Positions 12,401 to 23,655 of a DNA stretch of 37,819 nucleotides are shown one piece after another. The DNA is from Parachlorella kessleri (lineage: Eukaryota > Chlorophyta > Trebouxiophyceae > Chlorellales > Chlorellaceae), in assembly GCA_001598975.1 (NCBI GenBank), contig BBXU01003063.1, forward strand, positions 1 through 37,819. Reading direction: 5' to 3'. The position numbers and the translations under genes are program-made. Numbering within the stretch: the first letter of the stretch is position 1; each line of letters begins with the position of its first letter. The notes under the pieces were generated by a model. It was not told the DNA's origin, did no database searches, and saw nothing but the letters and a program-made list of their open reading frames with translations.

Positions 12401-14177
12401 GCGGCCTGCCCCACTTCCCCGAGGCATATCCCATCCTTCTATCGGGTGAGCTGAGCTGAGCGCATGATGAGCGCCTTCACAGTGCCCTGGATTGTACTGT
12501 CAACAAATGTTGGACTTAGCTAGCCAAAACACAAGGGCGAGATCGCCACAGGGACGTACCGTCATGCTTAACCTTGCCCTGCAGGCAATGCTCAGTCTGA
12601 CACAAGCGCCGGCAATATTGTGACTGTGCTGGCCTCCTCCACCGAGGTCTTCAACTCCCTGCCATCTGCGCTGCCCACCTTCTCCGACTGGCTCAACTAC
12701 TCAGCGGGCGTGAACATCAACAAGACCCAGGAGGTACAGCGAAGGCAGAGTAAGGGGCCGGCGCTGCGTAGCTGAAAAGGCCGACCTCATTGCCCTGGAC
12801 ACCGCCAGCACCAAGCTTGCAACATCATGCACTCGTTGGCATCATCTACCCAAGTCAGTATGCGGCGCCCTGTGTAGTGACCGCCCACCAGCAGCGCTAA
12901 TGTTGTCACCATCACTCGCTGAAATGGCATCCCTTCACCCCATGCAGGGCTTTGACACGCTGAAGCTGCCCGCGCCGGACCTGAACGCCAATGACACGGT
13001 GGTGTGCACCACCAAGTATGGCCGCCAGTATTACATCACCTTGCAGTTCATCGTGCTGGCATTCCTGGTCGGCTCGCAGGTGAGCATGTGCCTGGCATGC
13101 ACTGTAGGCTGCATGCGGCAGCGATAGCAGCAACCAGCAGACTGTGGGGCGGGGCATGTTACAGCCACCTGCCTGCTCTTCTAGAGATTGAGCGCTTAAT
13201 GAGTCTTGCAGGCGTGGGCTTCACCGTCAGCTGCCTTATGGTGTTCATGTCGGTGTAGAGGCTGATACCACTTGTGTGATGGCCCACCTAACCTCTCCAT
13301 GCAGGCGCTTGGCTCGTTCATCTTCATCATGATGTACTACTGGCGGCGCATATCCTGGCGGTGGCGCAATCGCAAGGGCAAGCAGAGGATCAGGCGTGCA
13401 GCCACCGACCAGCTGGCTCTCAAGAAGAAATTTAGTGACCACGAGGGCTTCACCGTGGGCAGCGCAACCACCAGCATGACCGAGAAGGTGAGGGGGTTAG
13501 GTGTAAGCATGCCGCCAGGCTAAGTTCATCTTTGCATATCCCTTAAGGGCAACCACACGTCAGCATGGTGATGGGAAATGCTGTCAGAGCTGTCAGGTAG
13601 CGGAGTGCTTACCAGGGGCAATAGCCATCTGGTGGGAGCTTTCCTGCCGCTGTCGCTGCCCTCTGTTCAGTGGAGGGAGCGCAGAAAACTTCGCGGCGCA
13701 AACGTTGTTCAATGACGCATTGTCCTAATGGCGCTCGCATTCGCTAGTCTTTCGGCGAGCTGTGGCTTTCTGAGTGCAGGTGGGCACTGAGTGCATGTGG
13801 TACGCCAACCAGTCCCAGCAGGGCAGCGACTACAATGCGGAGGGCAGCGAGTACATAGTGGATGACGATAACATGTCACAGGGGTACACACTGGAGACCT
13901 CACCCTCAGCTACCAGGTGGGCACTGGTTGAATCAAGCTGGGGGTACCAGGAGGCTGGGCCGGGTGCTTTCCCATCCACATTGCCTCCTTGCTTGCGCTT
14001 GCTAGGCAGTGCCTGCAGTGAAGCAATGCATTAGCATTGCTTTGACCTTGCATGTCCACCACCTCATAGCCCAGGCGTGGCTGCTGTCTGTGCGCCGCTG
14101 ACCTCATGAAACTTGGCCTGGTGCTGATGCGTCTTGCTGTTTGCACTTGCAGCCTGCGGAGGCATGTGAGCCTATGA
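6487..14177 (+). CDS. CHS: Chitin synthase (GT2 family, fungal-type)
   Basis: Exons: 6487-6526, 6654-6907, 7098-7208, 7424-7564, 7758-7975, 8207-8361, 8570-8712, 8856-8951, 9106-9239, 9454-9625, 9932-10063, 10346-10435, 10597-10661, 10953-11127, 11350-11464, 11722-11927, 12124-12243, 12379-12445, 12585-12733, 12948-13079, 13305-13487, 13780-13916, 14153-14177; 1019 aa, every junction GT-AG and in phase. The enzyme polymerises GlcNAc from UDP-GlcNAc at the plasma membrane. The diagnostic series is complete: LLVCVTLYNED (about 160), VCIIQDG, KLDSHCWFF, LLQPEICVLFDAGT, VLPGAFSAFRW, NMYLAEDRVLC (EDR at 414-416), the catalytic KQRRRWLNG (QRRRW at 454-458), and CNTDDITWGTK (647-657). About seven hydrophobic spans follow QRRRW, as in the family. 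The N-terminal 150 residues are polar, without a myosin or chitin-binding domain. The C-tail is acidic and ends SLRRHVSL. Codons and introns resemble the neighbours, so no recent transfer is evident. Confidence 0.97.
10171..10208. repeat. GAGTAGGGTT-type repeat in a chitin synthase intron
   Basis: Four imperfect units (GAGTAGGGTT, GAGTAGGTT, GAGTAGGGTT, GAGTAAGG) lie in the intron between exons 11 and 12. They contain TAGGGTT, which recalls plant and algal telomere repeats, but the unit is not a clean telomere repeat. Confidence 0.8.
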
Positions 14178-15280
14178 GGCCTACCCAGCTAATCCTGCTT
14201 AAGATTTCGTCGCAGCGGTGGCGGGCCTACCTAAGGCAGCTGAAAGAGAGCTGCGCTTGACCCAGTGGGAAGTGGCTTTCTTTTGGTAGCCAATAAAGTC
14301 TGTGGCCGTGGGTTTTCTCTCAACGCTGTGCACTGAGACTTGCGTTTTACATCACGCAGAAGGCTATTGATTTTGTGAAGCTTGCAGCAATGTGCTTAGG
14401 TAGTGCAACAAGTGATTTCTTAGCTGCGCGCGCGTGGCAGGCAGGCTAGTAGGTAGGTGACACAGACGTTATTAACTCAGCTGCGTGTGTTGTACATACA
14501 AACTAGTATGTACATACTGGATAGAAAGAAGCCCCCCCCCTTTCAAACACACACTCCAGGGTTGATCAAACAAGCAGATGCAGAGCTGATCAGGGGATGA
14601 TGAATTTCCCAGGCTAAACCTTCACATCAGTGGCGCGCTAATCTCTCTCATGGCACATACACAAACTTACAGAATCACTGGCCAGACGGCATACACAGAA
14701 AACTAACGATGTCTATATCTTACATGATGAACTGGCTCAGTCCAGCATTACGTGGCGCTACAATTCCTCTAGTATCCCCAAACCCATGGCCATTGTGCAC
14801 ACATCATGCATACAAACTAAACATGGTGCTGCCTCTTGCTACAGCGACAACCATGAGGCTAGTCGCACGATTTATGCCTAGGTTCCTTTCATTCGTTACA
14901 GCATCATCCACCGAAGACTCTGTCCTTCCAAACCACATGCCAGGCCAACAGTAGCTGGCCCAGGGGTGGTGAGCTAAGCTGCAGTTTGGAAGTGCTTCTT
15001 GCACATGCCTGGCAGCAATTTCTGGCACAGAACCAGAAAGAAAACCTCAGTAAGACAGACTCATTCAATCCTGCTGAATGGGCCACATAGTTGGTAAAAA
15101 GCTAGGCGACCTCCGGCCAACTCTGGGCGATGGCTGATGGGGCCGGCCTCCATCCACAAGCTGCACAAGTTCCTGGCGTCCTACTGAAAACAAAGAGGCT
15201 GCCACCACGTGCCGAGGCCCTTGGATGTGCCTCGGTTGGGTAGGGAGGGACCCCAGTTTGGACCCCTGGAGGGCAGGCCC
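14178..15280. other. Convergent intergenic region between chitin synthase and the RING-CH gene
   Basis: About 1.1 kb holds the 3' ends of two converging genes. An AATAAA at 14292-14297, 115 bp after the chitin synthase stop, may be its polyadenylation signal. No TGTAA (the usual chlorophyte signal) was seen in that interval. A C9 run lies near 14533. The stretch is noticeably more AT-rich than the flanking exons. No further gene is supported. Confidence 0.5.
14292..14297 (+). terminator. Possible polyadenylation signal AATAAA for chitin synthase
   Basis: A perfect AATAAA lies 115 bp downstream of the stop. Position and strand fit, but a six-base match in an AT-richer region can occur by chance. 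Confidence 0.35.
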
Positions 15281-18200
15281 TCAACCCCCGGGCGCAACAA
15301 GGCGCCCGCTGGCTAGCAAGGCCGCCCAGAGCTGAGGCGGTTGGGGCTGGGCCCCTTCCTGGGGCAGCACGTCTTGCAAGCGGCCTGGGCCGATGGACCA
15401 GGCACCACTACGAATCTCGCCTGCACAGGAAAGGCACCCAAGTAGCGGGGGCACGCAACTAGGTTGACGTTGTTAACATGCGCCAGGGCAACCCTTCATC
15501 TCTCCCTCGACTAGACTTTTCAGCTCTACAATTCCGCCGCCCTCCGTTGTAAAACGAACTCAGCCATACTCATAGGAACTTGCCAGCCAGCACTAGAAAC
15601 GAGATGTGGTGGGGCTGGGCGCCCCCTGCCTACCTTCGAGCTGGCCCTCAGCCCAGGAGCACACCCCATGGTATACATGCACCAGCCGCCCAGCGCTGCC
15701 GCCGCTGCCAGCAAGCTCCTGGCTAGGGTCGCTCCTGGCGCCAGCCCTCTCCAACACCTCTGCAGAGTGCAATATTGGCAGCGGGTTATTTCGAGGGAAG
15801 GTTGCAGCCAAGTGAGTCCTCACCTTTCGTCCATGTTTTTCCAAAACCTCTCGCTATCAGAACGCCCATCTGCCATGCAATTATCCCAGCGCTGTTCACT
15901 TCAACTCGTTGCAGCGACAACCAGCATTGGCAAGACGGGCTGTCACGTGAGCAAGCAGTCACACCCTATTTATCCGCCCATCGCGCTGTGCAACAACCGC
16001 CCATAGCTAGCTTTATCTAACCGCTTCGCAGCAGTGTCTACCACCAGTTCTATGAGGAAGTCTGTACCCTGCCTTCCCACCTGTCAATGCCCCACCCATG
16101 AATAGCTGTGGCTGCAAGGAAGCGGTCGCTAGCAGGGTGGCGGACCCAAGCCCCGCAGCTGCTCCTGTTTCGCCGCCCTCCGAGGTACTGCTGCTCTCCC
16201 TCTGGCCACTCTCAGCTGCCACTGCCTCACTGTCGCTGCTGCGGCCGCTGCTGGCCATGGCTGCTGCGGGCGAGGCCCGGTTGGGTGCCAAGGCCAGCCG
16301 CACAGCTGGCCGTGCAGTGCCGGCCACGTCGTGCTCCTCATGCTCACCACGATCGCTACGATCGCTACTGTTGCTGCCTGCCGCACCTTGCTGAGCGCGC
16401 AGAGATGCAAGCCTGCTCCTACCGCCGGCCCTGCTCCCCCCTGCATGGTTGGCGGGCGCAGGGGGCGCAGGGGCGGCTTGCAATGGCAGGCTGGTAGCCC
16501 CCTGCACCCCCGTGATGGTATGCAGTAGCACCATCTCTTGGCGCACGCCCTCGCCTGCAGCACAGCACAACAGCAGCTCCAGCACCTTGGGATCTGGGGC
16601 GTGGCACAGGCCAGCGAAGTGATTGTGGGTGGGCGAGGTGCCTAGGAGTGTTGGCCGCCGGAAGGGAGTAGGCAAGAACAGTGGCGTGCATCTGTCGCCA
16701 TGCGCTTGAGGTCTCCCCGCTCAGCTGTGTGGGTGCAGCTGTGGCTTGCCACCTCAGTGAGGGGGCACCCCGCCAGCCCACAAACAACCCAGGCTGGAGC
16801 CTGCAAAAGCGGCCTTCCCCCACACCCGCACCTTATTCTGTTGAGTGGTCTCAAACCGCACCCAGCTGCAGTCCAGTACTAAATGAGCATCGCCACATTC
16901 TGCAACTAGCTGCACGCACCAATCCCACCCATGGAGCGCCCGCCGCCCCAGCGCTGCTGCCCCAGGGTTGCTAGCTTGTCTACATTTGGACAGCCAACTT
17001 CTTCCTGATCAGCAAATCCCCCACACCTGGCATGCCCACGGGTCCTCCTAGGAAGTGACGAATGATAAAGGGCGCCCCCCCGGCGCTTGACCTGCCGCCA
17101 TGCCCAGCCGGGGTGGGCTCAGGCCCCTCCCCTGCTGATCCCGCTGTGCTTGGCCCTGCTGTGGTACCATTGCCGCCGCCAGACCGCGCAGCAGCATGGC
17201 GCAGCACGCGGGCAGGGGCTGCAGTCGCTGCCATTGCCGCTGCCCCTAGCGCCGCTTCGGGCATGGGGGCGAGCCCGGCCGGAGGCACCGCCAGGCCCTA
17301 CAAGGGACGGCAGTTGCGCTCTTCGCAAGGGGCTATGAGCACTTGATCTACACAACTGGGGTGCCAGTCTGCATAGGTTCCACTTTCATTCCATTGCAGG
17401 CAAGCAGTCAGGCATGAAAAGCACTTCCCTTCCCTATCCAGCATCGCGATTAACGCCCCCAAGCTTTCCGGCAGCCTTCCCATGCAGCCTGCCTGCTGTC
17501 GCAACTAGTGGTGCTACAGATTCCTGCCGGTGGCAGCCATGCTTGAGCGAGCGTCACGCCTGCTGCAGTCTCACCTCCCACCTCTAGAGGAATCAGTTAG
17601 TTACCTGCGTGAGCAGCACCCCCTTGGCTCCCTCCCTGCCATGCTCGTACAGCAGCACCACGCTGCGCCGGAACATGGTGTGGTCCAGCCCCTCAGACGC
17701 CACCAGCAGGGTGCCTGCACCAGGTGCGCATGCCGGGGGCATTACTTACACCGACGATACCATAAACACGGTGGTCTCCTGCTCACGCCAGGAAGCATTC
17801 AGGGAGACTGCGGCTGCTAAGCAATGTATGGCAGGTCCCCACAGCCAGAGTACACCTGCACCAACTCACCCGGTCCGAGCCCCTCCACAGGGCCCCCGTG
17901 CCGGATCACCGCCAGCCCCAGCCGCCCCGCGCCGTCCATGCGCATCACCACTCGCAGACCCCTCGCGTGCAGCGTGGCCAGCAGGGTGCCCATGAGCAGC
18001 AGCGCCAGCGCCAGCAGGGAGCTGCTGCGGGATCCCAGCAGGAGCAGCACCAGCAGCGCCAGGTGGGGCACGGGAGGGCCTGCAGGGAGGGCGGCGGCGG
18101 TGGGTGCCAACGGCGCAAGCATGAAGCGGGAGGGAGGTGGCAGCAGAGACTGGCACACAACATGGGGGCGGACACCAGGCAGGGCCCGGCCTTGGCGGCT

Positions 18201-19088
18201 TGGTTGTTGTCTGGGTGGGGGCACTTGTTGCACCCAGCTTCCACCGACCAGGCTGCTCGTTTAGCATCCGCAGCTGCATGGGTGAGCTGTGAGCAACGCA
18301 GGGCCAGACCCAACAGGCACCCTTCACGCTGGGGAAGCCAAGCTGAAGAAAGGCAAAGCTGAGGTGCTTGCACCGCACCGCACCTGACAGCCCCAAGGCT
18401 AGCAGCGTAATGCAGACTGCACCTCCCAGACCGCGCAGTGTCTGGAAGAGCCGGGTGGAAGCCCGGGGCTTGGGCGGAGGAACGCTGAACAGCGACCGGC
18501 AGACGCTGCACCTGAAGGCGCGCTCTGCAGAAAGGTGACAGGCAGCAGGGACACACACTCTTATAGGGGAAACCCCAGACATGGGGTTCCGTGCTGAGTA
18601 GGGGCACCTCTACTTCAAGGAGCATTCTGCGAACTGTACTATGTAGGACGCAGGCTTTTCAATGAGCTGCATCGCAGCGCAGAGGATGGCGCTAAAGCAT
18701 AACAGAAACAATGGATTGGCAGATGTAGTGTTTCTTGATCCACACATACCGTCCTTGACGTCTCGCGCCTGGACATTCTCCTGCCATTTGCGGAGGCACT
18801 TGAGGTGTATGAAGGCCTGGGTCCCTGCACATAAGGTACAGCCTTCCTGACACCAGCTTACAAGGAGGCTGTAAAACCCCACTACGACATAGTGCCTTTC
18901 CACGTTAGTGCCAGATAGCATGCTTTAGGGCATCCCATGAGTATCAGCAAAGTCTCGAGCAAACCCTGCCGTAACTAGTGTGCATATCTCTCACCTGCAC
19001 AACGACAAGGTGATATAAGCTGGGGGTCCGCTGGCTCAGCCTCGACGAGACAAAACCGGCAGCACAGTCTATCAAAGGCACTGTCCAT
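15281..19088 (-). CDS. RING-CH (RINGv) membrane protein fused to a UPF0301/AlgH (YqgE) domain
   Basis: Exons in transcript order: 19088-18995, 18824-18750, 18524-18384, 18079-17870, 17714-17605, 17297-17027, 16641-16081, 15759-15634, 15420-15281; all GT-AG and in phase, 575 aa. Residues 10-65 form a textbook C4HC3 RING-CH: C10-x2-C13, C28-x-C30, H38-x2-C41, C62-x2-C65, with the helix LKCLRKWQENVQ. This fold binds two zinc ions and recruits an E2 in MARCH-type membrane ubiquitin ligases. Hydrophobic spans lie near 88-103 and 108-145. From 174 the chain follows UPF0301: GTLLVASEGLDHTMFRRSVV, LLYEHGREGAKGVLL, HFLGGPVG, MVLLHTITGV, LQPQLFMGGALTEVL, VHVYHGVCSWAEGQLEG, EIRSGAW. Low-complexity insertions of roughly 65 and 120 residues interrupt that domain. 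The ATG at 19088 was chosen because the domain starts directly after it; the frame is open upstream but has no ATG before a stop. Ligase activity is inferred, and the role of UPF0301 is unknown. Confidence 0.85.
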
Positions 19089-19452
19089 ACCGACCAGTTC
19101 TCTTAGGTGGTTTGTCACGACATCGAAGGGGATGAAAGTTTGCAGTTTTCTCGGCCTGTCGAGGAGATGTGTGTGGACACTGCCACGTATGTGTTGGTTT
19201 TGGCGCGCTATGACGTGTGCCTTGCGATCAAAAACGCCGCAGTTTATGCGTAACTCCCCCTCGACTCGCTTGCAGTAGGCACCTGCTGTAGCCGCACTGC
19301 TGAGGAGCTCCGTAGGCAGAACGAGCAGAACCAAGTGATCACGGGTTAAGGCCCTGCTGAGCCACCAGCGAAGGCAGACAGAGCTGATGAGGCAGCGATC
19401 CTGTGCTCTCGGCGCTTGCCTTGAGTAGGCCAGTAGTTAGAAAGCCGCAGCC
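19089..19452. promoter_or_regulatory. Divergent intergenic region of the RING-CH and coiled-coil genes
   Basis: These 364 bp separate two opposite start codons. The minus-strand frame entering the RING-CH exon stays open over most of this region without an ATG, so a 5' UTR or an unrecognised upstream exon may lie here. No TATA box or motif was recognised. Confidence 0.4.
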
Positions 19453-21134
19453 ATGGTGCCAGGTTCTGGTCAACCTGGAAAGCCTGCAGCAGGTCAGTCA
19501 TATTGTGAGCAACCACCCGGCCGTGCCGCCCTGCTGGCTGAGTATTTGTACACTCGCTTCTGTCACCCTGCGGGCTCTCCTGGCGCCGTGCCCGTATGAC
19601 CCGCCTAAGCCTCTGCCCAGGTCAGGCCCGTACCAGGACGCGGCCGTCGCGCAGCTGCTGCGCACAATCGAGTCGCTGCAGCATCAGCAGGAGGTGGCCG
19701 AGGCGGCGCGCCTGGTTGCCGATGGCGATGCCCAGCTAGCCTTCGAGGGCATGGCCAGCATGGAGCTGCAGCTGCATGCAGGCAAGCTGGGTTTGATGTC
19801 TCCGCATTGTGCACAGCTTGCATGAAGTCCTCCTCTTGTGCTTAAAATATTTGAGAGGTTTGACAGTGTTGCAGTTCCTGGAGGTGTAAGTGACATGCTT
19901 ACCTACCTGCGCGATGCTGCTGCGACATCAAACGCCGCCCGGCGACTGGGAGTACTGGGTAGGCAGCCTTGGTCAAGGACCGATAACACATGACCAAGGA
20001 GTAAGAACTGGATAGACAAAATTCACGTGCAAAAGCATGACCTGGGCGACCCTTACTCTCCATTGGCCTGCCGGCGCAGCCCTGACGTCCTTGGCGGGAT
20101 TGGACGACGCGTTCCAGGCGGCACAGCTGGAGCTGGATGTGCGGCTGCAAGAGAAAGCAGCCAAGCAGGACCTGCTCAAGTGGGTGGATCTGCTGACTTT
20201 GCGGAGGGTTACAGCTAGTTTGACTAAGCAGGTCGCAGGATTGTGCCACGTGCAGCTTGGCAGGAGTTTGATGACCCCACAACCTGCGGCATGCTAGCGT
20301 TACAGTGGGCCCTAGGAGTATTAGAACAGAAGCCCTGGGTGGAGTGTGCGGTTAGGAAGGCTCGGTTGAAAAGGAACCAACATGTGCTTTGTGGGTATGA
20401 CCAGGAGGCTTTCTTATGTGTTTTGTGGGTGATGACCTGCAGGAGGCAAGCACAAGCGCTGAGCACGCTCCGTGGCAAAGCAGAAGCTCTGGATGAGCTG
20501 TGTGAGCAGAAGGGCTTGATTGTAGAAGAGCTGAGGGCTAGGCTGCTTGCTGGAGGAACGAGCGAGGCACAGTGAGTGCGGTCCAAGCAATACACACCAG
20601 CTGGGCATTGCTGTGCTATGCGGATGGGCACACCTAGGTCCTGGTGTGGTCTGCTGACAGCAGGCAATGGCAATCATGGCATGGCTGTCGCTGTAGGAGG
20701 CCTACTTGAAGGCTCTCATTGAGGTGCAGCCTCCTGGCAAAACCCTTTGGGGCGTGCTCGACGTATTAAGGGAGCTTTGGTGGGGCTTCATAGCTTACGT
20801 CTATCTCTGCAGGCTCAAGCAGCTTGAAGCAGAAGCCGCCTTGTTAAGTGCTCCAAGTCATGACAGCTTTGCAGGTAAGCCAGCCAGTGTATGGAGTGCT
20901 AGTAGCCCTGCGGACATAGTTACGGTTGTAAGGTGCCCACGTTGCCGCAGCAGCAGATACAGCCAGTGGGGGGTGTGCCATGACACATGGTGGCTGCCCT
21001 ACCGGCCGGGTGCTGCGCTACCCACTGCAGATGGGACGCGCAGTTCTTGGTTTGGCGGCACGCCAACGAGCTTGCTAAGCTCGTTCAAAAAGACGTACCA
21101 GGACCGCAGAAGCAAGAGGCCATCTCAAACCTGA
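19453..21134 (+). CDS. Coiled-coil protein of unknown function
   Basis: The proposed exons are 19453-19547, 19621-19781, 20080-20242, 20443-20571, 20813-20874 and 21031-21134, about 237 aa. I do not recognise the family. The protein is largely helical and rich in Ala, Leu, Gln and Glu, with heptad-like stretches (AQLLRTIESLQHQQEVAEAA, LDVRLQEKAAKQDLLKWVD, KAEALDELCEQKGLIVEELR, LKQLEAEAALL). It ends in a short basic Ser-rich tail (SSFKKTYQDRRSKRPSQT). The end of exon 2 is best explained by a GC donor (GCAG|GCAAGC); a GT donor ten bases on keeps phase 1 but inserts three residues. The donors ending exon 1 (TTT|GTACAC) and exon 3 (ATT|GTGCCA) are weak, so those junctions are the least certain; the last three exons are firmer. 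It is divergent from the RING-CH gene, 364 bp apart. A cytoskeletal or complex-scaffold role would fit the composition but is not shown. Confidence 0.6.
21065..21085. repeat. Inverted repeat with 9-bp stem in the last exon of the coiled-coil gene
   Basis: AACGAGCTT and AAGCTCGTT flank GCT. It is in coding sequence (PTSLLSS region), so it may be a codon coincidence. Confidence 0.6.
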
Positions 21135-22366
21135 GGAAACCTGAGGTGTGCCAAGCCCATGCCCTAGACCAGCCTTTCAAACACCCCACCTTCCTCAACA
21201 TGCTGGGGGTAGGGCAGCGCCATGCTCTCGCTTTATGCGGGGCTGCTGACTGTGGCCTATCTGCACTACACCCTTGCTACCTGCTTCCTTCAAACTGACA
21301 TTGCTATACGTATACCTTCAGCGCCGCGACACTGATATACTCAGGGATGCAGTTAGTGACTGCAATTCCCAGTAGGAATAACTTGGCTGTATCTGCTGAG
21401 GTCCTAGAGCATCATATGCTTTGTGGTTAGGCCAGCGCAGAGTTGTCTGTGTCCCTGTAGCCCAGCCATTGACCGCAGACTAGACGTTGGTGCGTGCAAC
21501 AACCAAGCCTGGAGCAGGGGAATGAGATTTGCATGCACAGTAAACTCATGATAGCCTACAGAGGGGTCACACTGCTACCGGAAGGTAATAGCCTTTTGCC
21601 TGCGAGGGTCGTGAATGATGATCAGGTGGCCTGCCTCAAGCCACTGATCTGCCTGGCTGACCGATTTGATATTACCCGCTGGATGGACGGGGTACCCCAC
21701 TGGCAGCCTGCCTTTCGAATCATACCTTGCACCCTCCGCATCCTCCACTGCGCACCTCTTCACACCTTGGAGGCTGACTAGCTCCAGATGGGGCCTCTCA
21801 TGAGCTAAAGAAGTGGCTGCTTGCTTCTAGTGGAGTACCTAGGCTGGGATGGGTGTGTGTTGGTGTTGTGTGTACGTAGGGGGAGGCCTTGGGAGGTGCC
21901 GGGGTGCTGCCATTGATTTCATCAGACAGAGGCTGTGCGCTTTATTGCACGGGAAGAGTTTGTAGGCACTTGTCCGAAGGGCAAATTGACGTGTGCACCT
22001 ACGGACTGGTCACCAACCGGGTCTGCTAACCGCACCGTTACACTGCAAAGTTGCCAAACTAGCATCCTGCAGCTGCAGCACTGGGGTTGCTGCACCTGTA
22101 TCACTTTTGTGCAGGACGCACGAGTGCTGGAAGCTTCCCTTAAGTGGGAACCTTCCACACTGTGTTCAAAGGGGACTATCTTTAACAGAGCATGGAACAA
22201 GGTTTTAGTAGCGCCTTTGCTGTGATCACAGCATGGCGAGCAGAGGCGCGAGACTCTCGGAGGGGAAGGAAGCGATCTAGGCTAGACTTTCGTCAGAAGC
22301 ATCATAGGGCTCGGCCTTGCAGCACGCTCCGAATTGTTTCGCCTGGCGTCTCCAAGCTTACATAAA
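21135..22366. other. Intergenic region with no supported gene
   Basis: About 1.2 kb lies between the stop of the coiled-coil gene and the start of the FAS1-like gene. Short open frames occur on both strands, but none shows a domain, signal peptide or splice pattern. It probably contains a 3' UTR and the FAS1 promoter. Confidence 0.5.
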
Positions 22367-23655
22367 ATGGTGTCGCGCCTTGTGCTGCTCGTCGGCCTTG
22401 TACTGTTTGTGGGACAAGCCTTCTTGCCCCCAGTGACCGCCCACTCGGAGAGCTACAGCCTTACCGACTTCATATCTGACAATGAAATCTACAGCTTCTT
22501 GCCTGATACTCTGACAGGTACAAGCCAATAGCCCGTGGGCATGTGATGTGATCACTCGCCCCAGTACAGGTGTTGCCTGCCGCTTGCAAGCGTGTGTTTA
22601 GAGCTACATGTCTCGCACGACGACTTGTATGAACAGTGTTTGGCATGTGGAGGATCATTGCCTTCGTCTACGGCGTGCCCCGTTGTGTGCACTATATGCC
22701 TGACCGCTGGGCCCTTTCCTGCAAGTGCGATCTCGTGTGCAGCACATCCTGGCAAGCAGGTGCCTCACCTGGAGACTCACGGGAATGTGGCACGATAGTG
22801 GCAACTACTTTTTGTCGACCGGATAAAACTATCCTGCTTGCAGTGCTGGAGGATCCCGACGCAGAAATCACCCTATTCGTGCCAGTGCTCACCAACATCA
22901 CAGCGCTGCAAGCAGCTGAGTTCCCGCAGCTGCTGCCCAACCTGGTGTTGCCCAAGGTCTACCCAACAGTGAGTCCTCCTAGCCGGGCACGTTACACAGT
23001 GAGAGCTAGATGTGCTGTGTACAGCCCTGGCTTTCACCTGATGCATCAGTGTGTTGACAGCTGCCAGCCACTGTACCAAGGCTAGACTCCAGCATATCTC
23101 CAGTGTGCTACACTTTTGCTGCCTTCGTGACGCAGCCCTGCCAGTGCCTTCGGCAGCCGCAGGCTTCTTAGTGGCCATGCTCAAACATGATCCAGTATCT
23201 TCAGCCGTTGGCCTGCTTGCCTTGCCTTCCACCCTTCTGCAGGCAGCAGACCTGCTGGCAGCCGCGCCTCTGACCAACCTATTCAACAGCACTGTGACTC
23301 TGACAAACGATCCCAAGCTGGGTGTCTTCCATGCGGTGTTTGTTGAGGCAGGCAACGCCACTGCCGACATATTCCCCATTGCCTTCCGTATTGGCAAGGT
23401 AGTGGGCTGAGACCTAGTGGGTTGCTGGGTACATGATGCTTTGGCACCCATATTGCATTGCAAGCGGCCTGTGAGCGTGCATGCAAGAGTCCTTCATGTG
23501 AAGTGCACATGTCAACACGGTGCAGGAAGGTGTCATGTTTAAAAGAAATGTGGAGGCACACCCGGCTCTTCTTGGATGCTGTGTTGCAGAGCGTCGCCTA
23601 CCTCATCACGCCACTCACGGCTGGCAAACTGCCAGTTGAGCTGAACGACGTGTGA
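22367..23655 (+). CDS. Small secreted FAS1 (fasciclin)-like protein
   Basis: Exons 22367-22517, 22844-22968, 23243-23398 and 23590-23655, all GT-AG and in phase, give 165 aa. The start is fixed by a clean signal peptide (MVSRLVLLVGLVLFVGQAF, cleavage probably near VTAHS). The mature part follows the order of a single FAS1 domain: a helix of the type FISDNEIYSFLP, the first core strand EITLFVPVLTNITAL (matching the usual T(I/V)FAPxxxA position), then TAADLLAAAPLTNLF with strand TVTL, and a final VAYLITPLTAGKLP in the place of the H2 motif that normally reads GVVHVID. Several N-glycosylation sequons are present (NIT, NST, NAT). No GPI-addition tail or C-terminal membrane span is seen, so it is probably soluble in the wall or matrix. 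FAS1 proteins act in adhesion; the match is by layout only, so moderate confidence. Confidence 0.7.

Noticed and set aside
19089..19440. N-terminal extension of the RING-CH protein
   Set aside because: The frame is open but offers no ATG before a stop; the ATG at 19088 directly precedes the domain.
20987..21298. Alternative open frame over the last exon of the coiled-coil gene
   Set aside because: Incompatible with the phase-1 acceptor at 21031 and with the preceding strong GTAAGC donor.
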